This document shows, one piece after another, positions 12,136-21,228 of a stretch of 21,520 nt of DNA. This stretch comes from Bacteroidales bacterium UBA4230 (GTDB lineage: Bacteria > Bacteroidota > Bacteroidia > Bacteroidales > UBA932), in NCBI GenBank assembly GCA_002395605.1, contig DGXO01000025.1:1-21520 (forward strand), in the 5' to 3' direction. The notes beneath the pieces were generated by a model, which saw nothing but the letters and a program-made list of their open reading frames with translations, was not told the DNA's origin and searched no databases. Both the position numbers and the translations under genes were made by a program. Every line of letters starts with the position of its first letter. Within the stretch, counting starts at the first letter, position 1.

Positions 12136-14598
12136 ATGAAAACAATGCCGGACAAGATAGAAATCCGTGGTGCCAAGGCGCACAACCTGAAGAATATAGA
12201 CGTAGACATCCCGCTTGGGAAAATTGTGGGGATTGCAGGGGTTTCCGGATCCGGGAAATCGTCCCTCGCCCTTGGCGTGCTTTATGCCGAAGGCTCCCGC
12301 CGTTACCTTGAATCCCTCTCCACCTATACTCGCCGAAGGATGACGCAGGCCTCGCGTGCCATGGCCGACGACGTCCGCTATGTCCCCGCCGCGCTGGCCC
12401 TTCACCAGCGCCCCGGCGTGCCGGGTATCCGAAGCACCTTCGGCACAATGTCCGAGCTCCTTAACAGCCTCAGGCTCATGTTCTCCCGCCTTGCCAGCCA
12501 CAGGTGTCCCAACGGGCATTACCTTGAGCCCACGCTGGACGTTGCGGCCGAACAGCCCATCTACTGCCCAGTATGCGGGGAGCGCGTGTATGCCCCCGGC
12601 GCAGAGCAGCTTGCCTTCAATAGCGAGGGCGCTTGCCGCTGCTGCGGAGGCACGGGAATCGTCCGCACCGTAGATGAATCCACCCTTGTCCCTGACGACA
12701 CCCTCACCATAGATGAAGGCGCCGTGGCACCTTGGGGCTCGCTAATGTGGTCCTTAATGAAAGACATCGCCCGCGAGATGGGCGTACGCACGGACATCCC
12801 GTTCAAGGACCTCACCCCGGAAGAAAAGGAAATTGTGTACCACGGCCCCGCCGAAAAACGCCACATCATATACAAGAACGAGAAAACCAACGGCTTTGCC
12901 GAAATGGATTTCACCTACTACAGCGCCGTGTACAGCGTCCAGAACGCCCTCTCCAAGGTAAAGGACGAGGCCGGCATGAAGCGCGTGGAGCGTTTCCTCA
13001 AGGAGGATGTCTGCCCGGAATGCGGTGGTACACGTCTTTCAGATGCCGCCAGGGCACCGTTACTGAGGGGAATCAACCTGGCCGAAGCCTGCAAGATGAC
13101 TCTCTCAGAGCTCATCGAATGGGTGAAAGGCGTGCCGGCGTCTCTCCCGGAGCCCATGAGGCCCATGGCCGAACGCATCTGCGAATCCTTCCAGGACACC
13201 GCCCGCCGCCTTGTGGACCTCGGCCTTTCCTACCTGTCGCTGGACCGTGCGGCGGCAACGCTTTCCACCGGAGAGCGTCAGCGGGTGCAGCTTGCAAGGG
13301 CCGTCCGCAACCGCACCACAGGCGTGCTGTACGTGCTTGACGAGCCCTCAATCGGCCTTCATCCCTCCAACCTTGAAGGCCTCACGGGCGTGATGGACGA
13401 CCTCGTGGCCGACGGCAATACCGTTGTCCTGGTAGACCACGACACCGATGTCCTGAAGCATGCCGATTGGGTCATTGAACTTGGCCCGGAGGCCGGTGCC
13501 AAGGGCGGCACTGTGATTGCTCAGGGCACGGTAGGGGAGTTGGAGGCCAATCCCGCCTCCAGGATAGGCCCGTACCTGAAAAGCGGACTCAAACCGGCCC
13601 AAAGGAGGCAGGACCTCTTCAACCTGGGCCGAATTCGCATGAAAACCGGCGCCATCCATACCGTAAAACCCCTGGAAGTGGAGTTCCCCAAAGGGCGCCT
13701 TTCCGTTGTCACCGGCGTGTCCGGCTCCGGAAAAACCACCCTTATCCTGGAGAGCCTGATTCCCGCGCTCAAAGCTCACATTGACGGCACCAAACTGCCC
13801 CAGCATGTAACTGATATTGAGGCCGATGGCATCCGCCAGGTTAAACTCATCGACGCTACGCCAATCGGCATAAACGTACGCTCCACCGTTGCCACTTACG
13901 CCAATATCCACGATGAGCTGAGGAAGGTCTTTGCAAAAACCGACGACGCCAAGGCAGGCGGCTGGAAGGCCGGGGACTTTTCCTACAATACCGGAAAACT
14001 CCGCTGCCCCACCTGCGACGGCACCGGCTCTATAAGCCTTGACGTCCAGTTCCTTCCGGATGTTGACATCCCGTGCCCTGACTGCCACGGCTCCCGCTAT
14101 GCACGCGCCGCCTGGGAGATTCACCGGAAAGGCGACCACACGCTGCCGCAGCTCATGGAAATGAGCGTGGACGAGGCTCTGGAAGCATGTAAGGATTTGA
14201 ATCTTGTGAAAAGCCGCCTTCAGGTGCTCCACGACCTCGGCCTTGGGTACCTGACGCTAGGGGAAGCCACGCCAAGCCTCTCCGGCGGCGAAGCCCAGCG
14301 GCTGAAGCTTGCCAGCGAGATGGGGCGTGGCCAGGGAGACTCCGTGTTTGTTTTCGACGAACCTACCATCGGCCTTCATCCGCTTGACGTCCAGACACTT
14401 ATGAAGGTGTTCCGCCACCTCATAGACAACGGCGCCACGGTAATTGTCATTGAGCACGACCTTGACGTTATCCGCCAGGCCGACTACCTTGTGGACATGG
14501 GCCCCGGCGGCGGCATCCTGGGCGGTAGGATTGTTGCCACCGGCGCTCCGGCAGAGGTTGCGGCAAACGGCGGCAGCATCACCGGAAAATACCTCTGA
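12136..14598 (+). CDS. uvrA: UvrA-like ABC ATPase lacking the UvrB-binding domain
   Basis: The start at ATG 12136 follows the -7 box; ATG 12145 is also possible. The 820-residue protein has two ABC modules: Walker A GVSGSGKS (35-42) and GVSGSGKTT (527-535), signatures LSTGERQR (376-383) and LSGGEAQR (715-722), and Walker B DEPSIGLHP (402-410) and DEPTIGLHP (741-749). Zinc-finger cysteines include CRCCGGTG (167-174) and CPTCDGTG (624-631) paired with CPDCHGSRY. It is about 120 residues shorter than canonical UvrA. The missing part lies after the first ATPase segment, where the UvrB-interacting domain would be, because residues 123-147 pass almost directly to the FNSEGAC finger. This places it with UvrA2/DrrC-type paralogues, which bind DNA but may not recruit UvrB. 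A canonical UvrA elsewhere in the genome is expected. Confidence 0.93.
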   Translation: MKTMPDKIEIRGAKAHNLKNIDVDIPLGKIVGIAGVSGSGKSSLALGVLYAEGSRRYLESLSTYTRRRMTQASRAMADDVRYVPAALALHQRPGVPGIRSTFGTMSELLNSLRLMFSRLASHRCPNGHYLEPTLDVAAEQPIYCPVCGERVYAPGAEQLAFNSEGACRCCGGTGIVRTVDESTLVPDDTLTIDEGAVAPWGSLMWSLMKDIAREMGVRTDIPFKDLTPEEKEIVYHGPAEKRHIIYKNEKTNGFAEMDFTYYSAVYSVQNALSKVKDEAGMKRVERFLKEDVCPECGGTRLSDAARAPLLRGINLAEACKMTLSELIEWVKGVPASLPEPMRPMAERICESFQDTARRLVDLGLSYLSLDRAAATLSTGERQRVQLARAVRNRTTGVLYVLDEPSIGLHPSNLEGLTGVMDDLVADGNTVVLVDHDTDVLKHADWVIELGPEAGAKGGTVIAQGTVGELEANPASRIGPYLKSGLKPAQRRQDLFNLGRIRMKTGAIHTVKPLEVEFPKGRLSVVTGVSGSGKTTLILESLIPALKAHIDGTKLPQHVTDIEADGIRQVKLIDATPIGINVRSTVATYANIHDELRKVFAKTDDAKAGGWKAGDFSYNTGKLRCPTCDGTGSISLDVQFLPDVDIPCPDCHGSRYARAAWEIHRKGDHTLPQLMEMSVDEALEACKDLNLVKSRLQVLHDLGLGYLTLGEATPSLSGGEAQRLKLASEMGRGQGDSVFVFDEPTIGLHPLDVQTLMKVFRHLIDNGATVIVIEHDLDVIRQADYLVDMGPGGGILGGRIVATGAPAEVAANGGSITGKYL

Positions 14599-14638
14599 AC
14601 ATGGCCGCTCCACTCTGGAAATAATTCAGGAGCAAGGT

Positions 14639-15064
14639 CTAAACCTGCAACTTGTACACGTTTGTATAGTGTCTTTTAAAGCCGATCGCCTGGTAAAGGA
14701 GGTTGGCTTTTTCTCTTTCCGGGCGGGAGGTGAGGTGGAGTTCGATGGGGGAGAGGTTCTCCTTGGCGTAACCTATGATATGCTCCATAAGGAGCCGGCC
14801 GATGTGCCTTCCGCGGGCCTCCGGGCTCACTACAACGTCCTCTATGCCGCCTTTCAGCCCAAGGGGGTGCGCGGTTACGCAGAGGCTGGCCGTGCCAAGG
14901 ATTCTGCCGTCTTCAACTGCCGCAAAAAGGTGGGTTCCGGCCGATTCCGCTGCGGCCTTCAGCACCTCCGGCGTAACTTTCACGGTGCTGTCAAGGACTT
15001 CCATGAGGCCCAGAAGGTCGGCCGTCTGTGATTCTGTAAGAGAATGGAGCTCAATTATTTCCAT
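14639..15064 (-). CDS. GNAT-family N-acetyltransferase
   Basis: The 141-residue protein has a single GNAT fold. Motif A reads IEDVVVSPEARGRHIGRLLM, with the acetyl-CoA pyrophosphate loop R-G-R-H-I-G, and motif B includes LLYQAIGFKRH near the C-terminus. It should transfer an acetyl group from acetyl-CoA to an unknown amine. It begins 2 bp after the stop of the aldo/keto reductase gene, so it is the second gene of that operon. It converges on the UvrA-like gene across 40 bp that contain no clear terminator. Confidence 0.9.
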   Translation of the reverse strand: MEIIELHSLTESQTADLLGLMEVLDSTVKVTPEVLKAAAESAGTHLFAAVEDGRILGTASLCVTAHPLGLKGGIEDVVVSPEARGRHIGRLLMEHIIGYAKENLSPIELHLTSRPEREKANLLYQAIGFKRHYTNVYKLQV

Positions 15065-15066
15065 GG

Positions 15067-16083
15067 CTAAATCCTGGATGTTATCTGGATGGGTTTGGAA
15101 ATCTGGTCAATTGCGGCCAGTTCTTCTGTTGTGAAGGTGGTGTTGGAAAGCGCACCAAGGTCTTCGGAGAGCTGCTTTACAGAGCTGGCGCCAAGAAGGA
15201 CGGAGGAAATGTGCGGCTTTGCAAGGAGCCATGAAAGCGACATCTGGGCAAGGGTCTGGCCGCGCCCGCGGGCAATCTCCCTTAGGCCGCGGAGGGCATC
15301 CAGCATGGTCTGGGTAAGGGTTTCGGGCCGAAGGGAACCGCTTTTTGACATGCGGGAACCGGCAGGAATGCTGCCATCCAAGTAACGGTCACTGAGGAGG
15401 CCCTGCTGAAGGGGAGAGAAGGGGATGAAGCCCGCCCCGGCCTCACCGGCAAGTGACACAAGGTCTTCGCGCTCCGGGGTGCGGTCTATAATGTTGTACT
15501 TGTCCTGGAAAAGCAGGCAGGGAGTCTCGTGGGCCAGGAGGTAGTTGTATGCGTAAACGGCGGCCTCCCTGGGATAACGCGAAACCCCTATGTACAGCGC
15601 CTTCCCCTGTTTCACGATGTCCACCAGCGCCTGGAGGGTCTCATCCAGCGGGGTCCGGGGGTCGAACCTATGTGTATAGAAAAGGTCCACATAATCCAGC
15701 TTCATGCGCCGGAGGCTTTGGTCCAGACTGGAAATGAGATACTTGCGGGAACCCCATTCCCCGTAAGGCCCCGGCCACATCAGGTAACCGGCCTTGGTGG
15801 AGATGAAAAGTTCGTCCCTGTACGGCTTGAATGAAGACGTAAGGAGTTTGCCGAAGTTTTCCTCTGCGGCACCCGGCTCCGGGCCGTAATTGTTGGCAAG
15901 GTCAAAGTGGCAGATTCCTTTGTCGAAGGCGAAGTGCGCCATTTCCTGGATACGTTCAAACGGGGTTTCCGTGCCGAAATTCTGCCAAAGGCCAAGGGTG
16001 ATTGCGGGGATGTCTATGCCGGAGCGTCCGCAGCGGCGGTATTGCATGGAGCTGTAGCGCTCCGGGGATGCTGTGTAACTCAT
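15067..16083 (-). CDS. yghZ: Aldo/keto reductase, YghZ (L-glyceraldehyde 3-phosphate reductase) type
   Basis: The 338-residue protein contains hallmark stretches of the YghZ/Gpr branch: CGRSGIDIPAITLGLWQNFG, HFDLANNYGPEPGAAEENFG, KAGYLMWPGPYGEWGSRKYL and DYVDLFYTHRFDP. The AKR catalytic tetrad is D61, Y66, K97 and H138. E. coli YghZ reduces L-glyceraldehyde 3-phosphate and methylglyoxal with NADPH, so a detoxifying role is plausible. The short segment before CGRSG is typical. It is the first gene of an operon with the GNAT gene. The promoter is divergent from that of the esterase. Confidence 0.92.
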   Translation of the reverse strand: MSYTASPERYSSMQYRRCGRSGIDIPAITLGLWQNFGTETPFERIQEMAHFAFDKGICHFDLANNYGPEPGAAEENFGKLLTSSFKPYRDELFISTKAGYLMWPGPYGEWGSRKYLISSLDQSLRRMKLDYVDLFYTHRFDPRTPLDETLQALVDIVKQGKALYIGVSRYPREAAVYAYNYLLAHETPCLLFQDKYNIIDRTPEREDLVSLAGEAGAGFIPFSPLQQGLLSDRYLDGSIPAGSRMSKSGSLRPETLTQTMLDALRGLREIARGRGQTLAQMSLSWLLAKPHISSVLLGASSVKQLSEDLGALSNTTFTTEELAAIDQISKPIQITSRI

Positions 16084-16102
16084 TGAAACGGTTTTTTCGG
16101 CC

Positions 16103-16134
16103 CTAATTTACCGATTTTCTTTTATTTGCACAAA
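16103..16134 (-). promoter_or_regulatory. Promoter of the aldo/keto reductase operon
   Basis: On the minus strand a -33 TTTG (16131-16134) and a degenerate -7 TAAATTAG (16103-16110) are separated by 20 bp, about 20 bp before the start at 16083. Confidence 0.5.
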
Positions 16135-16140
16135 AATAAC

Positions 16141-16148
16141 TAACTTTA
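16141..16148 (+). promoter_or_regulatory. -7 box of the esterase gene
   Basis: TAACTTTA is a near match to TAnnTTTG, 25 bp before the ATG at 16174. A TTTG at 16125-16128 is only 12 bp upstream and is too close to be a regular -33 box. Confidence 0.4.
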
Positions 16149-16173
16149 CGGTGACTTAAAGCTTTTAGTAGCA

Positions 16174-17613
16174 ATGACCAAGAAACTATTCTGCCTTTTT
16201 GCGGCTGTCGCCGTTTTTACAATGTGCACTCCTTCGGCCGTGCCTCAGGACCAGGCACCGGACACCCAGGACCCCACAGAAGAGGAACCCTCCAAAGAAG
16301 AACCAACCGTAGACCCTGAGGACCTTGAGCCTTTTTCGTTCAGCGTGGAATATGACTCTCCGGACAATATTTTCACCGGTAACCCCGTTTTCAAGCTTCA
16401 CCTTGAAAACCCCAACAAAGTGGCTACAACCGCAACCATCACGCTCAACATTTCTACGGACATGAACAAGAAGGTTTCGGCCGTGTCGTTGGAAAAGGAG
16501 GTGGAGGCCGGTGGCAGCGTCACCCTTGACATGACCCCGGAAGAAGTCCTGGCCCCCGGTTTTTATAGAGCCCGCGGCAAGGTGGACAGCAAGTATTACC
16601 TTCCGTCATTGTCCTTCGGCGTGTCTCCGGAGAAGATAGAATACGACATGTCGGATCTCAAGGATGATTTCAATTCATACTGGGACTCCGCCATCGCAGA
16701 GCTTGAGAAGGTGGACATGAGCCCAAGGCTTGTAGAGATCACCTCACGCAGTTCTTCTGCCCGGAAAGTATATTTTGTCGAGCTCAAGTCTGTTGCCAAC
16801 GGCCCCGGAACAGAGCCTGAGACCATCCACGGCTACTATATAGAGCCCCAGGACGGCAAGAAGCACCCCGTGATCATGCACTATGAGGGCTATGACACCC
16901 AGCCTCCCTACGGCGCCATTCCCAAGATGTACTGCCCTTCGGGCGGGTCTTCGGCCGAATTTGCCGAATTCTACGTGTCCACCCGCGGCCAGATGATAAA
17001 CGCCCGTACTTCGGATCTGCGCAGCGACGGCATCCAGGAGGACTTCGCTAACACCTACGGAGACTGGTTTGCCTTTGATTTCGGCAAACTTGACAGCTAC
17101 TACTACCGCGGCGCCTTCATGGACTGCGTGCAGTGCATCCGCTTCATGGCCACCCGTGAGACATCCGACATGGAAAATGTCTTTGCCGAAGGAAAGAGCC
17201 AGGGCGGCGCATTCTCTTATGCCGCTGCGGCCCTGAGCCCGTATCCGCTTAGGGCAATTGCGCCCGGAGTTGCCTTCCTTGGAGATTTCCCGGAGTATTT
17301 CAACATTGTGAGCTGGCCTGGAGATACCGCCAAGTCAAGCGCCAAGGCTGCAGGTATGTCAACCGATGAAATGTACGCGTTCCTGTCCTACTTTGATACC
17401 AAAAACCTTGCTACGCGTATCCCTGAGGGCACTTCCGTAATTGCCAACATGGGCCTCCAGGACGGCACCTGCCCGCCCCGCACCAACCAGGCCCCGTTCA
17501 ATACCGTAAAAACCACGGACAAGGAGATGCACGTGTACCCAAAGATGGGCCACGACATCCCCTCCGGCTGGGACACAAAGATAACCGCCTTTTTCAGAGC
17601 CAGAATCAAGTAG
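16174..17613 (+). CDS. Exported acetyl xylan esterase / cephalosporin deacetylase-like hydrolase
   Basis: This 479-residue protein has a signal sequence ending at Cys18 (VFTMC), which looks like a loose lipobox, followed by a Pro/Glu/Asp-rich linker (about 20-52). Residues about 55-150 look like a beta-sandwich domain (NPVFKLHLENPNKVATTATI). The alpha/beta-hydrolase domain (about 155-479) resembles AXE1: nucleophile S342 in EGKSQGG, D430 in GLQDGTCPP and H460 in PKMGHDIP. It probably deacetylates plant or host polysaccharide or a related ester, at the outer membrane or in the periplasm. It converges on cutC with a 2-bp gap. No SusC/SusD genes are nearby, so a carbohydrate locus is not shown. 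Confidence 0.88.
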   Translation: MTKKLFCLFAAVAVFTMCTPSAVPQDQAPDTQDPTEEEPSKEEPTVDPEDLEPFSFSVEYDSPDNIFTGNPVFKLHLENPNKVATTATITLNISTDMNKKVSAVSLEKEVEAGGSVTLDMTPEEVLAPGFYRARGKVDSKYYLPSLSFGVSPEKIEYDMSDLKDDFNSYWDSAIAELEKVDMSPRLVEITSRSSSARKVYFVELKSVANGPGTEPETIHGYYIEPQDGKKHPVIMHYEGYDTQPPYGAIPKMYCPSGGSSAEFAEFYVSTRGQMINARTSDLRSDGIQEDFANTYGDWFAFDFGKLDSYYYRGAFMDCVQCIRFMATRETSDMENVFAEGKSQGGAFSYAAAALSPYPLRAIAPGVAFLGDFPEYFNIVSWPGDTAKSSAKAAGMSTDEMYAFLSYFDTKNLATRIPEGTSVIANMGLQDGTCPPRTNQAPFNTVKTTDKEMHVYPKMGHDIPSGWDTKITAFFRARIK

Positions 17614-17615
17614 GT

Positions 17616-18224
17616 TTAAATCCTGGAGCCGTGGAATTCTTCGGCCATGGTTACCCTGGCAATTTCCTGAAGGTTCTGGGGCGTAATTCCACAGCCGGGC
17701 ATTATGATGGTGCGTCCGGCAGCCTGCTTTACCGCCCTTTGTAGGATGAACCTGCCCTGGAAGGCGTCGGGGGAGTGGCCGGAAGTCAGGATTCTCTCTA
17801 TCCCAAGGGAAATCACGTCTTCTATTGCCGTAAAGTAGTCGGAGGCCTCGTCAATTGCCCTGTGGAAGGTGACATGGAGCGGCCTGGCTGCATCCAGAAG
17901 TACCCTGGTAGTGTCCTTGTCTACATTTCCGTCCGGGAGGAGCGCTCCTATCACAACCCCGTTTACGCCTGTCTCCCTGCACATTTCTATAGATTCCAGC
18001 ATAGTGTCAATTTCACTGGGAGAGTAAACGAAGTTTCCTCCGCGGGGCCTTATAAGAACGTTGACTGGCGTGCCGGAGGCAATGGTAAGCGTCTCTTCAA
18101 TGAGGGCCCTTGACGGGGTTGTTCCGCCAATGGAGAGGTTCTCGCAGAGCTCAATCCGGGATGTTCCCCTTGCAACAGCGTCCCTGACGCTTTGAAGGGA
18201 ATGGCAGCAGGTTTCCTTTATCAT
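17616..18224 (-). CDS. cutC: CutC family protein
   Basis: The 202-residue protein carries clear CutC signatures: RIELCENLSIGGTTPS, VLIRPRGGNFVYS, GVNGVVIGALLPDGNVD, VTFHRAID and ILTSGHSPDA. The protein is a TIM-barrel-like fold named for copper homeostasis, though its biochemical role remains unsettled. It is some 40 residues shorter than many members; the C-terminus ends at EEFHGSRI, just where family members have an HGS motif, so it is a short version rather than a clear truncation. The start overlaps the stop of the transglutaminase gene (ATGA), which makes it the second gene of that operon. Confidence 0.93.
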   Translation of the reverse strand: MIKETCCHSLQSVRDAVARGTSRIELCENLSIGGTTPSRALIEETLTIASGTPVNVLIRPRGGNFVYSPSEIDTMLESIEMCRETGVNGVVIGALLPDGNVDKDTTRVLLDAARPLHVTFHRAIDEASDYFTAIEDVISLGIERILTSGHSPDAFQGRFILQRAVKQAAGRTIIMPGCGITPQNLQEIARVTMAEEFHGSRI

Positions 18225-20413
18225 ATTTTGGGTATTATGCCCTCCAGGTCTTGGGCCAGGGAGGTGTTGTAACCTTCAGAGACATAGATTACCCGTCCAA
18301 AGCTGTCGCAGAGGGCAATTACGGGAAGCTTTTCTTTGCCGATACTCTCCTTCACTTCAATGTCCTGCCCAAAAACGGTGTTTGAAAGGCCTTCCGGGCG
18401 CGTTTTCCCCAGAACAACCACAGGGCGTCCCCATGAGTTCAGAAGGGGAGCGGCGGCTTCAAGTTCTGTCTTCGCGTGGCTTGTGGGTTCGTCGCGGTGC
18501 CCCATGACGGCAACAAGGAAATACCCCCTTCCCGTTGCCGACAACAGTGATTGCGGCGCCTCCTCTCCGTCTTTCAGGAAAAGGGCTTCGGCATTCATGT
18601 TGCCAATAACGGCGGGCTTCCCTGCGCTCTCCCTTATGATGGGCTTCAGGGGCTTGGTCTCACCGCCTTTAACGTTGAAAAACTCCAGGCGGGCAAGGAC
18701 GCTGCCGTCGGCAAGGCGACGGCCGGTTGTGAGGAGATAATACCCCTCATCCACTTCCAGGGTATCAGGGAGGCCGGTTTCCTCATAGTCCAGGAGGGAG
18801 GTTCCGTCAGGGGTGACGCGGGTGAGTGTCCACTCGCGGAAGTATTTGTCTGACTCAGGTTTGAGGTAGCCTTTTGGGGCTGTGCTTTCCACTGTCCCCG
18901 TCACAAGGTTGTAGGAAGCGTCTATCCCAAGGCTCCGGCAAAGGGCCACGTAGAATATCTTGAAGCCAAGGGAATCGGCCTTGCGCTCTCTCCACACGGC
19001 TTCCGGGGATATCCTGAGGTTCTGGGGATTATGGGCATTGTCTATCCGGATGTTGGCCTTGCACCAGTTCATGACCGCCTCCCTGTCCTTTAGGTCTGAC
19101 ACCTCCCCGGATTCCAGGATTGCTTTGCGGTAAGGCCGAAGGTGCTCAATTTCAATCCTTTCACTGCCTTTGCCTTCAAGGGCGTCCTCCAGGACATCGT
19201 AGGTGACGTCCGTGTAATCTTTTGCCGAAAGGCTGCCGATAATCTCTTCGGCACGCTCCGGGCAGTTTTTCCGGAACTTCTCTATGGCGGGGTTGAGGTG
19301 ATTGTGAGAGAGCCTGATTTCGTCTTCCTGGGATAGTCTGGAGGCGTTTTGGACAATCATTTCAGGGGTTGCGCCGCTCTTTAACGGGTTCTCCGGAGGG
19401 GGGACTATGTCAAGTTCCTCGGAGAAGGTTTCCCCAAAGTGGTGGGACAGCTCTATTTCCGTGTTTTCGGCCCCGGCAACGGCAAAGCCGAAACGGCCGT
19501 CTTTCCATGCTAGGACAAGGATGTCGCCAAGGCCGGTGTCAAGGGCGGCGCGGCCTTTAGAATCTGTCTTGTAGGTTACTACGCTGAAGAATTCGGCATA
19601 ATTGTAGATGCGGAAACTGACGTTTGCGTCTTTGACCGGAGCACCGTCCATGGTTACCGTGACGCCGGTCCTTCGGGCGGGGACATAGCCGCGGATAACG
19701 TTGATTTCCGTATAGCAGGGGGTCTTTTGGATTACGTCTTCAGGGCCGTGGTAGTCTCCGTAAACCTTGGTATGGAGTATCATGGCGCGGGACACGGCGC
19801 CGTTGAACCAGCCCATGTCAAGGGAGGGTTCGGGCTCGCAGGCGCCCATGAAGTGCCAGCCGTCTCCGGTAAAGACCTCAACCCAGGCGTGGTTGTCGTC
19901 CGTGTGGGCCCAGCGGGGGGTGTACACCTGCCTTGCCGGGATTCCGGCCGCCCGGAGCGCCGCTACGGTGAGAACGGACTCTTCTCCGCATCGGCCGAGA
20001 CCCCTGAGGATGGTGGCTTCCGGGGCGCTTGTGCGGGCGTCAGACGGGGCGTAGGTGGCTTGCTCGTGGCACCAGTGGTTGATCTCAAGGGCTGCCTGCG
20101 CAATGGACATGCCTTTCACGCGTGAGCAGAGGGTGTCGGCATACGTTGTGCGGAAATTGTCCAGGGTCTCGTTGTTTACGCGTAAGGGGAGTACAAAGTG
20201 CCGAAACTCCCTTTCCGGGATGTCCCAGGCCATCTTTTCCCTGGTTTCCAGGGTCTTTTCCACGTTTTTCTCCCAGTATTCACGGCCGTAATGCATCTGG
20301 TCTGGAAGGGGCATGTACCGGTACAGCCAGTCCGTGTATTCCTGCTTTGGGCTTTTGCATGAAACGGCCATCACCGCCGTAATGATGAGTGCCGAAAGTA
20401 TTAGTTTTCTCAT
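18221..20413 (-). CDS. Transglutaminase-like lipoprotein with C-terminal thioredoxin-like region
   Basis: This 730-residue protein begins with a lipoprotein signal (MAVSC, Cys19). A transglutaminase-like domain spans about 105-210: C142 in GLGRCGEES and H175 in DDNHAWVEVF. In the third catalytic position the family's usual Asp is replaced in MGACEPEPSLDMGWF by Glu or a shifted Asp. A beta-sandwich (about 243-330) follows, including the stretch TVTMDGAPVKDANVSF. Next is a second, degenerate transglutaminase-like half (LGFKIFYVALCRSLGIDASY). The C-terminus (about 620-730) resembles a thioredoxin-like fold (KLPVIALCDSFGRVIYVSEG) without a CxxC. It probably acts on peptides or proteins in the periplasm, as protease or cross-linker. 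It is coupled to cutC by ATGA overlap. Confidence 0.86.
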   Translation of the reverse strand: MRKLILSALIITAVMAVSCKSPKQEYTDWLYRYMPLPDQMHYGREYWEKNVEKTLETREKMAWDIPEREFRHFVLPLRVNNETLDNFRTTYADTLCSRVKGMSIAQAALEINHWCHEQATYAPSDARTSAPEATILRGLGRCGEESVLTVAALRAAGIPARQVYTPRWAHTDDNHAWVEVFTGDGWHFMGACEPEPSLDMGWFNGAVSRAMILHTKVYGDYHGPEDVIQKTPCYTEINVIRGYVPARRTGVTVTMDGAPVKDANVSFRIYNYAEFFSVVTYKTDSKGRAALDTGLGDILVLAWKDGRFGFAVAGAENTEIELSHHFGETFSEELDIVPPPENPLKSGATPEMIVQNASRLSQEDEIRLSHNHLNPAIEKFRKNCPERAEEIIGSLSAKDYTDVTYDVLEDALEGKGSERIEIEHLRPYRKAILESGEVSDLKDREAVMNWCKANIRIDNAHNPQNLRISPEAVWRERKADSLGFKIFYVALCRSLGIDASYNLVTGTVESTAPKGYLKPESDKYFREWTLTRVTPDGTSLLDYEETGLPDTLEVDEGYYLLTTGRRLADGSVLARLEFFNVKGGETKPLKPIIRESAGKPAVIGNMNAEALFLKDGEEAPQSLLSATGRGYFLVAVMGHRDEPTSHAKTELEAAAPLLNSWGRPVVVLGKTRPEGLSNTVFGQDIEVKESIGKEKLPVIALCDSFGRVIYVSEGYNTSLAQDLEGIIPKI

Positions 20414-20431
20414 GACAAGGTCTTTATACCG

Positions 20432-20439
20432 CTAAGTTA
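20432..20439 (-). promoter_or_regulatory. Weak -7 box of the transglutaminase/cutC operon
   Basis: The minus strand reads TAACTTAG about 19 bp before the start at 20413, one base from the TAnnTTTG consensus. There is no clear -33 box. Confidence 0.4.
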
Positions 20440-20492
20440 TTGCATTTATATTGCCCCTGTGGCCGATTATAATGTAGACACGGCAAATGCAA

Positions 20493-21203
20493 CTAGTATC
20501 GAATTGTCCCTCGGTCTTTTAAATCGGGTTCAAGCATGGGTGCAAGCATATAACCTTCCTCAGGAGTATCGGAGATAAGTCTTTTTATCTCTTGTTCTGT
20601 AGTGGCATAATCTTCCAATTCTTGAAGAAGGCTGTCTATCTGTGCCCTGAACTTAAGATACTCTTTCTCATCGTGAGTTGTTATGACTTTGTCAAACAGT
20701 GCATGAGTAACCTCAAAGCCAAATTGCCTGCCATCATTCAGGCATGTCATATACTGGATAGATGCACCCCCATTGGCCGGCCTTTTCTGGCCGGCATTAA
20801 GTGTGGTTAAAAACTGGTCAAGGTTTCTTCTGGAAATGCGTGTTGAGACTTCACATATATCCCATATTAACTGCGCATACTTCAACTCTGTGCTGTCCTT
20901 GACAATGAAGAAAGAGTTGCCCTTTTCCATAGCAGCACAGAAATAATATTTCTCCATCTTTCCCCTTTTCCAGGCGCGCTTTGATTTTGGTATATCAAGA
21001 GCACCCCACAAACCTGTGGCAATCTGATGGTAGATATTAAGATCTGTCAGTTTTTTAACATAAGCGGAATCTGAAGGGGCCCCTTGAAACATATCGAAAG
21101 TAAGTTTGGCCCCAGGCTGCCAAAACACATGTGTATCAGTTTCAATCTGAGCCAAGCAGTTAATAGAAACAAGCAATGCTATTAAAGTGATAAAATGTTT
21201 CAT
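20493..21203 (-). CDS. Exported protein of unknown function (236 aa)
   Basis: The protein starts with a signal peptide (MKHFITLIALLVSINCLA before QIE). The mature part begins THVFWQPGAKLTFDMFQG, a W-x-LT-x-DF-x-G-like pattern seen in some Bacteroidota exported proteins, and then has a mixed alpha/beta region. Near residues 119-141 an amphipathic helix contains ISRRNLDQF, and the C-terminal third is Glu-rich and probably helical (RAQIDSLLQELEDYATTEQE). I do not recognise the family. Base composition is clearly AT-richer than the genes to its left. A TATCTTTG box (21229-21236, minus) supports the start. Confidence 0.82.
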   Translation of the reverse strand: MKHFITLIALLVSINCLAQIETDTHVFWQPGAKLTFDMFQGAPSDSAYVKKLTDLNIYHQIATGLWGALDIPKSKRAWKRGKMEKYYFCAAMEKGNSFFIVKDSTELKYAQLIWDICEVSTRISRRNLDQFLTTLNAGQKRPANGGASIQYMTCLNDGRQFGFEVTHALFDKVITTHDEKEYLKFRAQIDSLLQELEDYATTEQEIKRLISDTPEEGYMLAPMLEPDLKDRGTIRY

Positions 21204-21228
21204 AAACTACATATACTTATAACATTTA

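Noticed and set aside
13348..14232. 294-residue minus-strand open frame
   Set aside because: It is antisense to the UvrA-like gene, which has complete ATPase motifs on the other strand.
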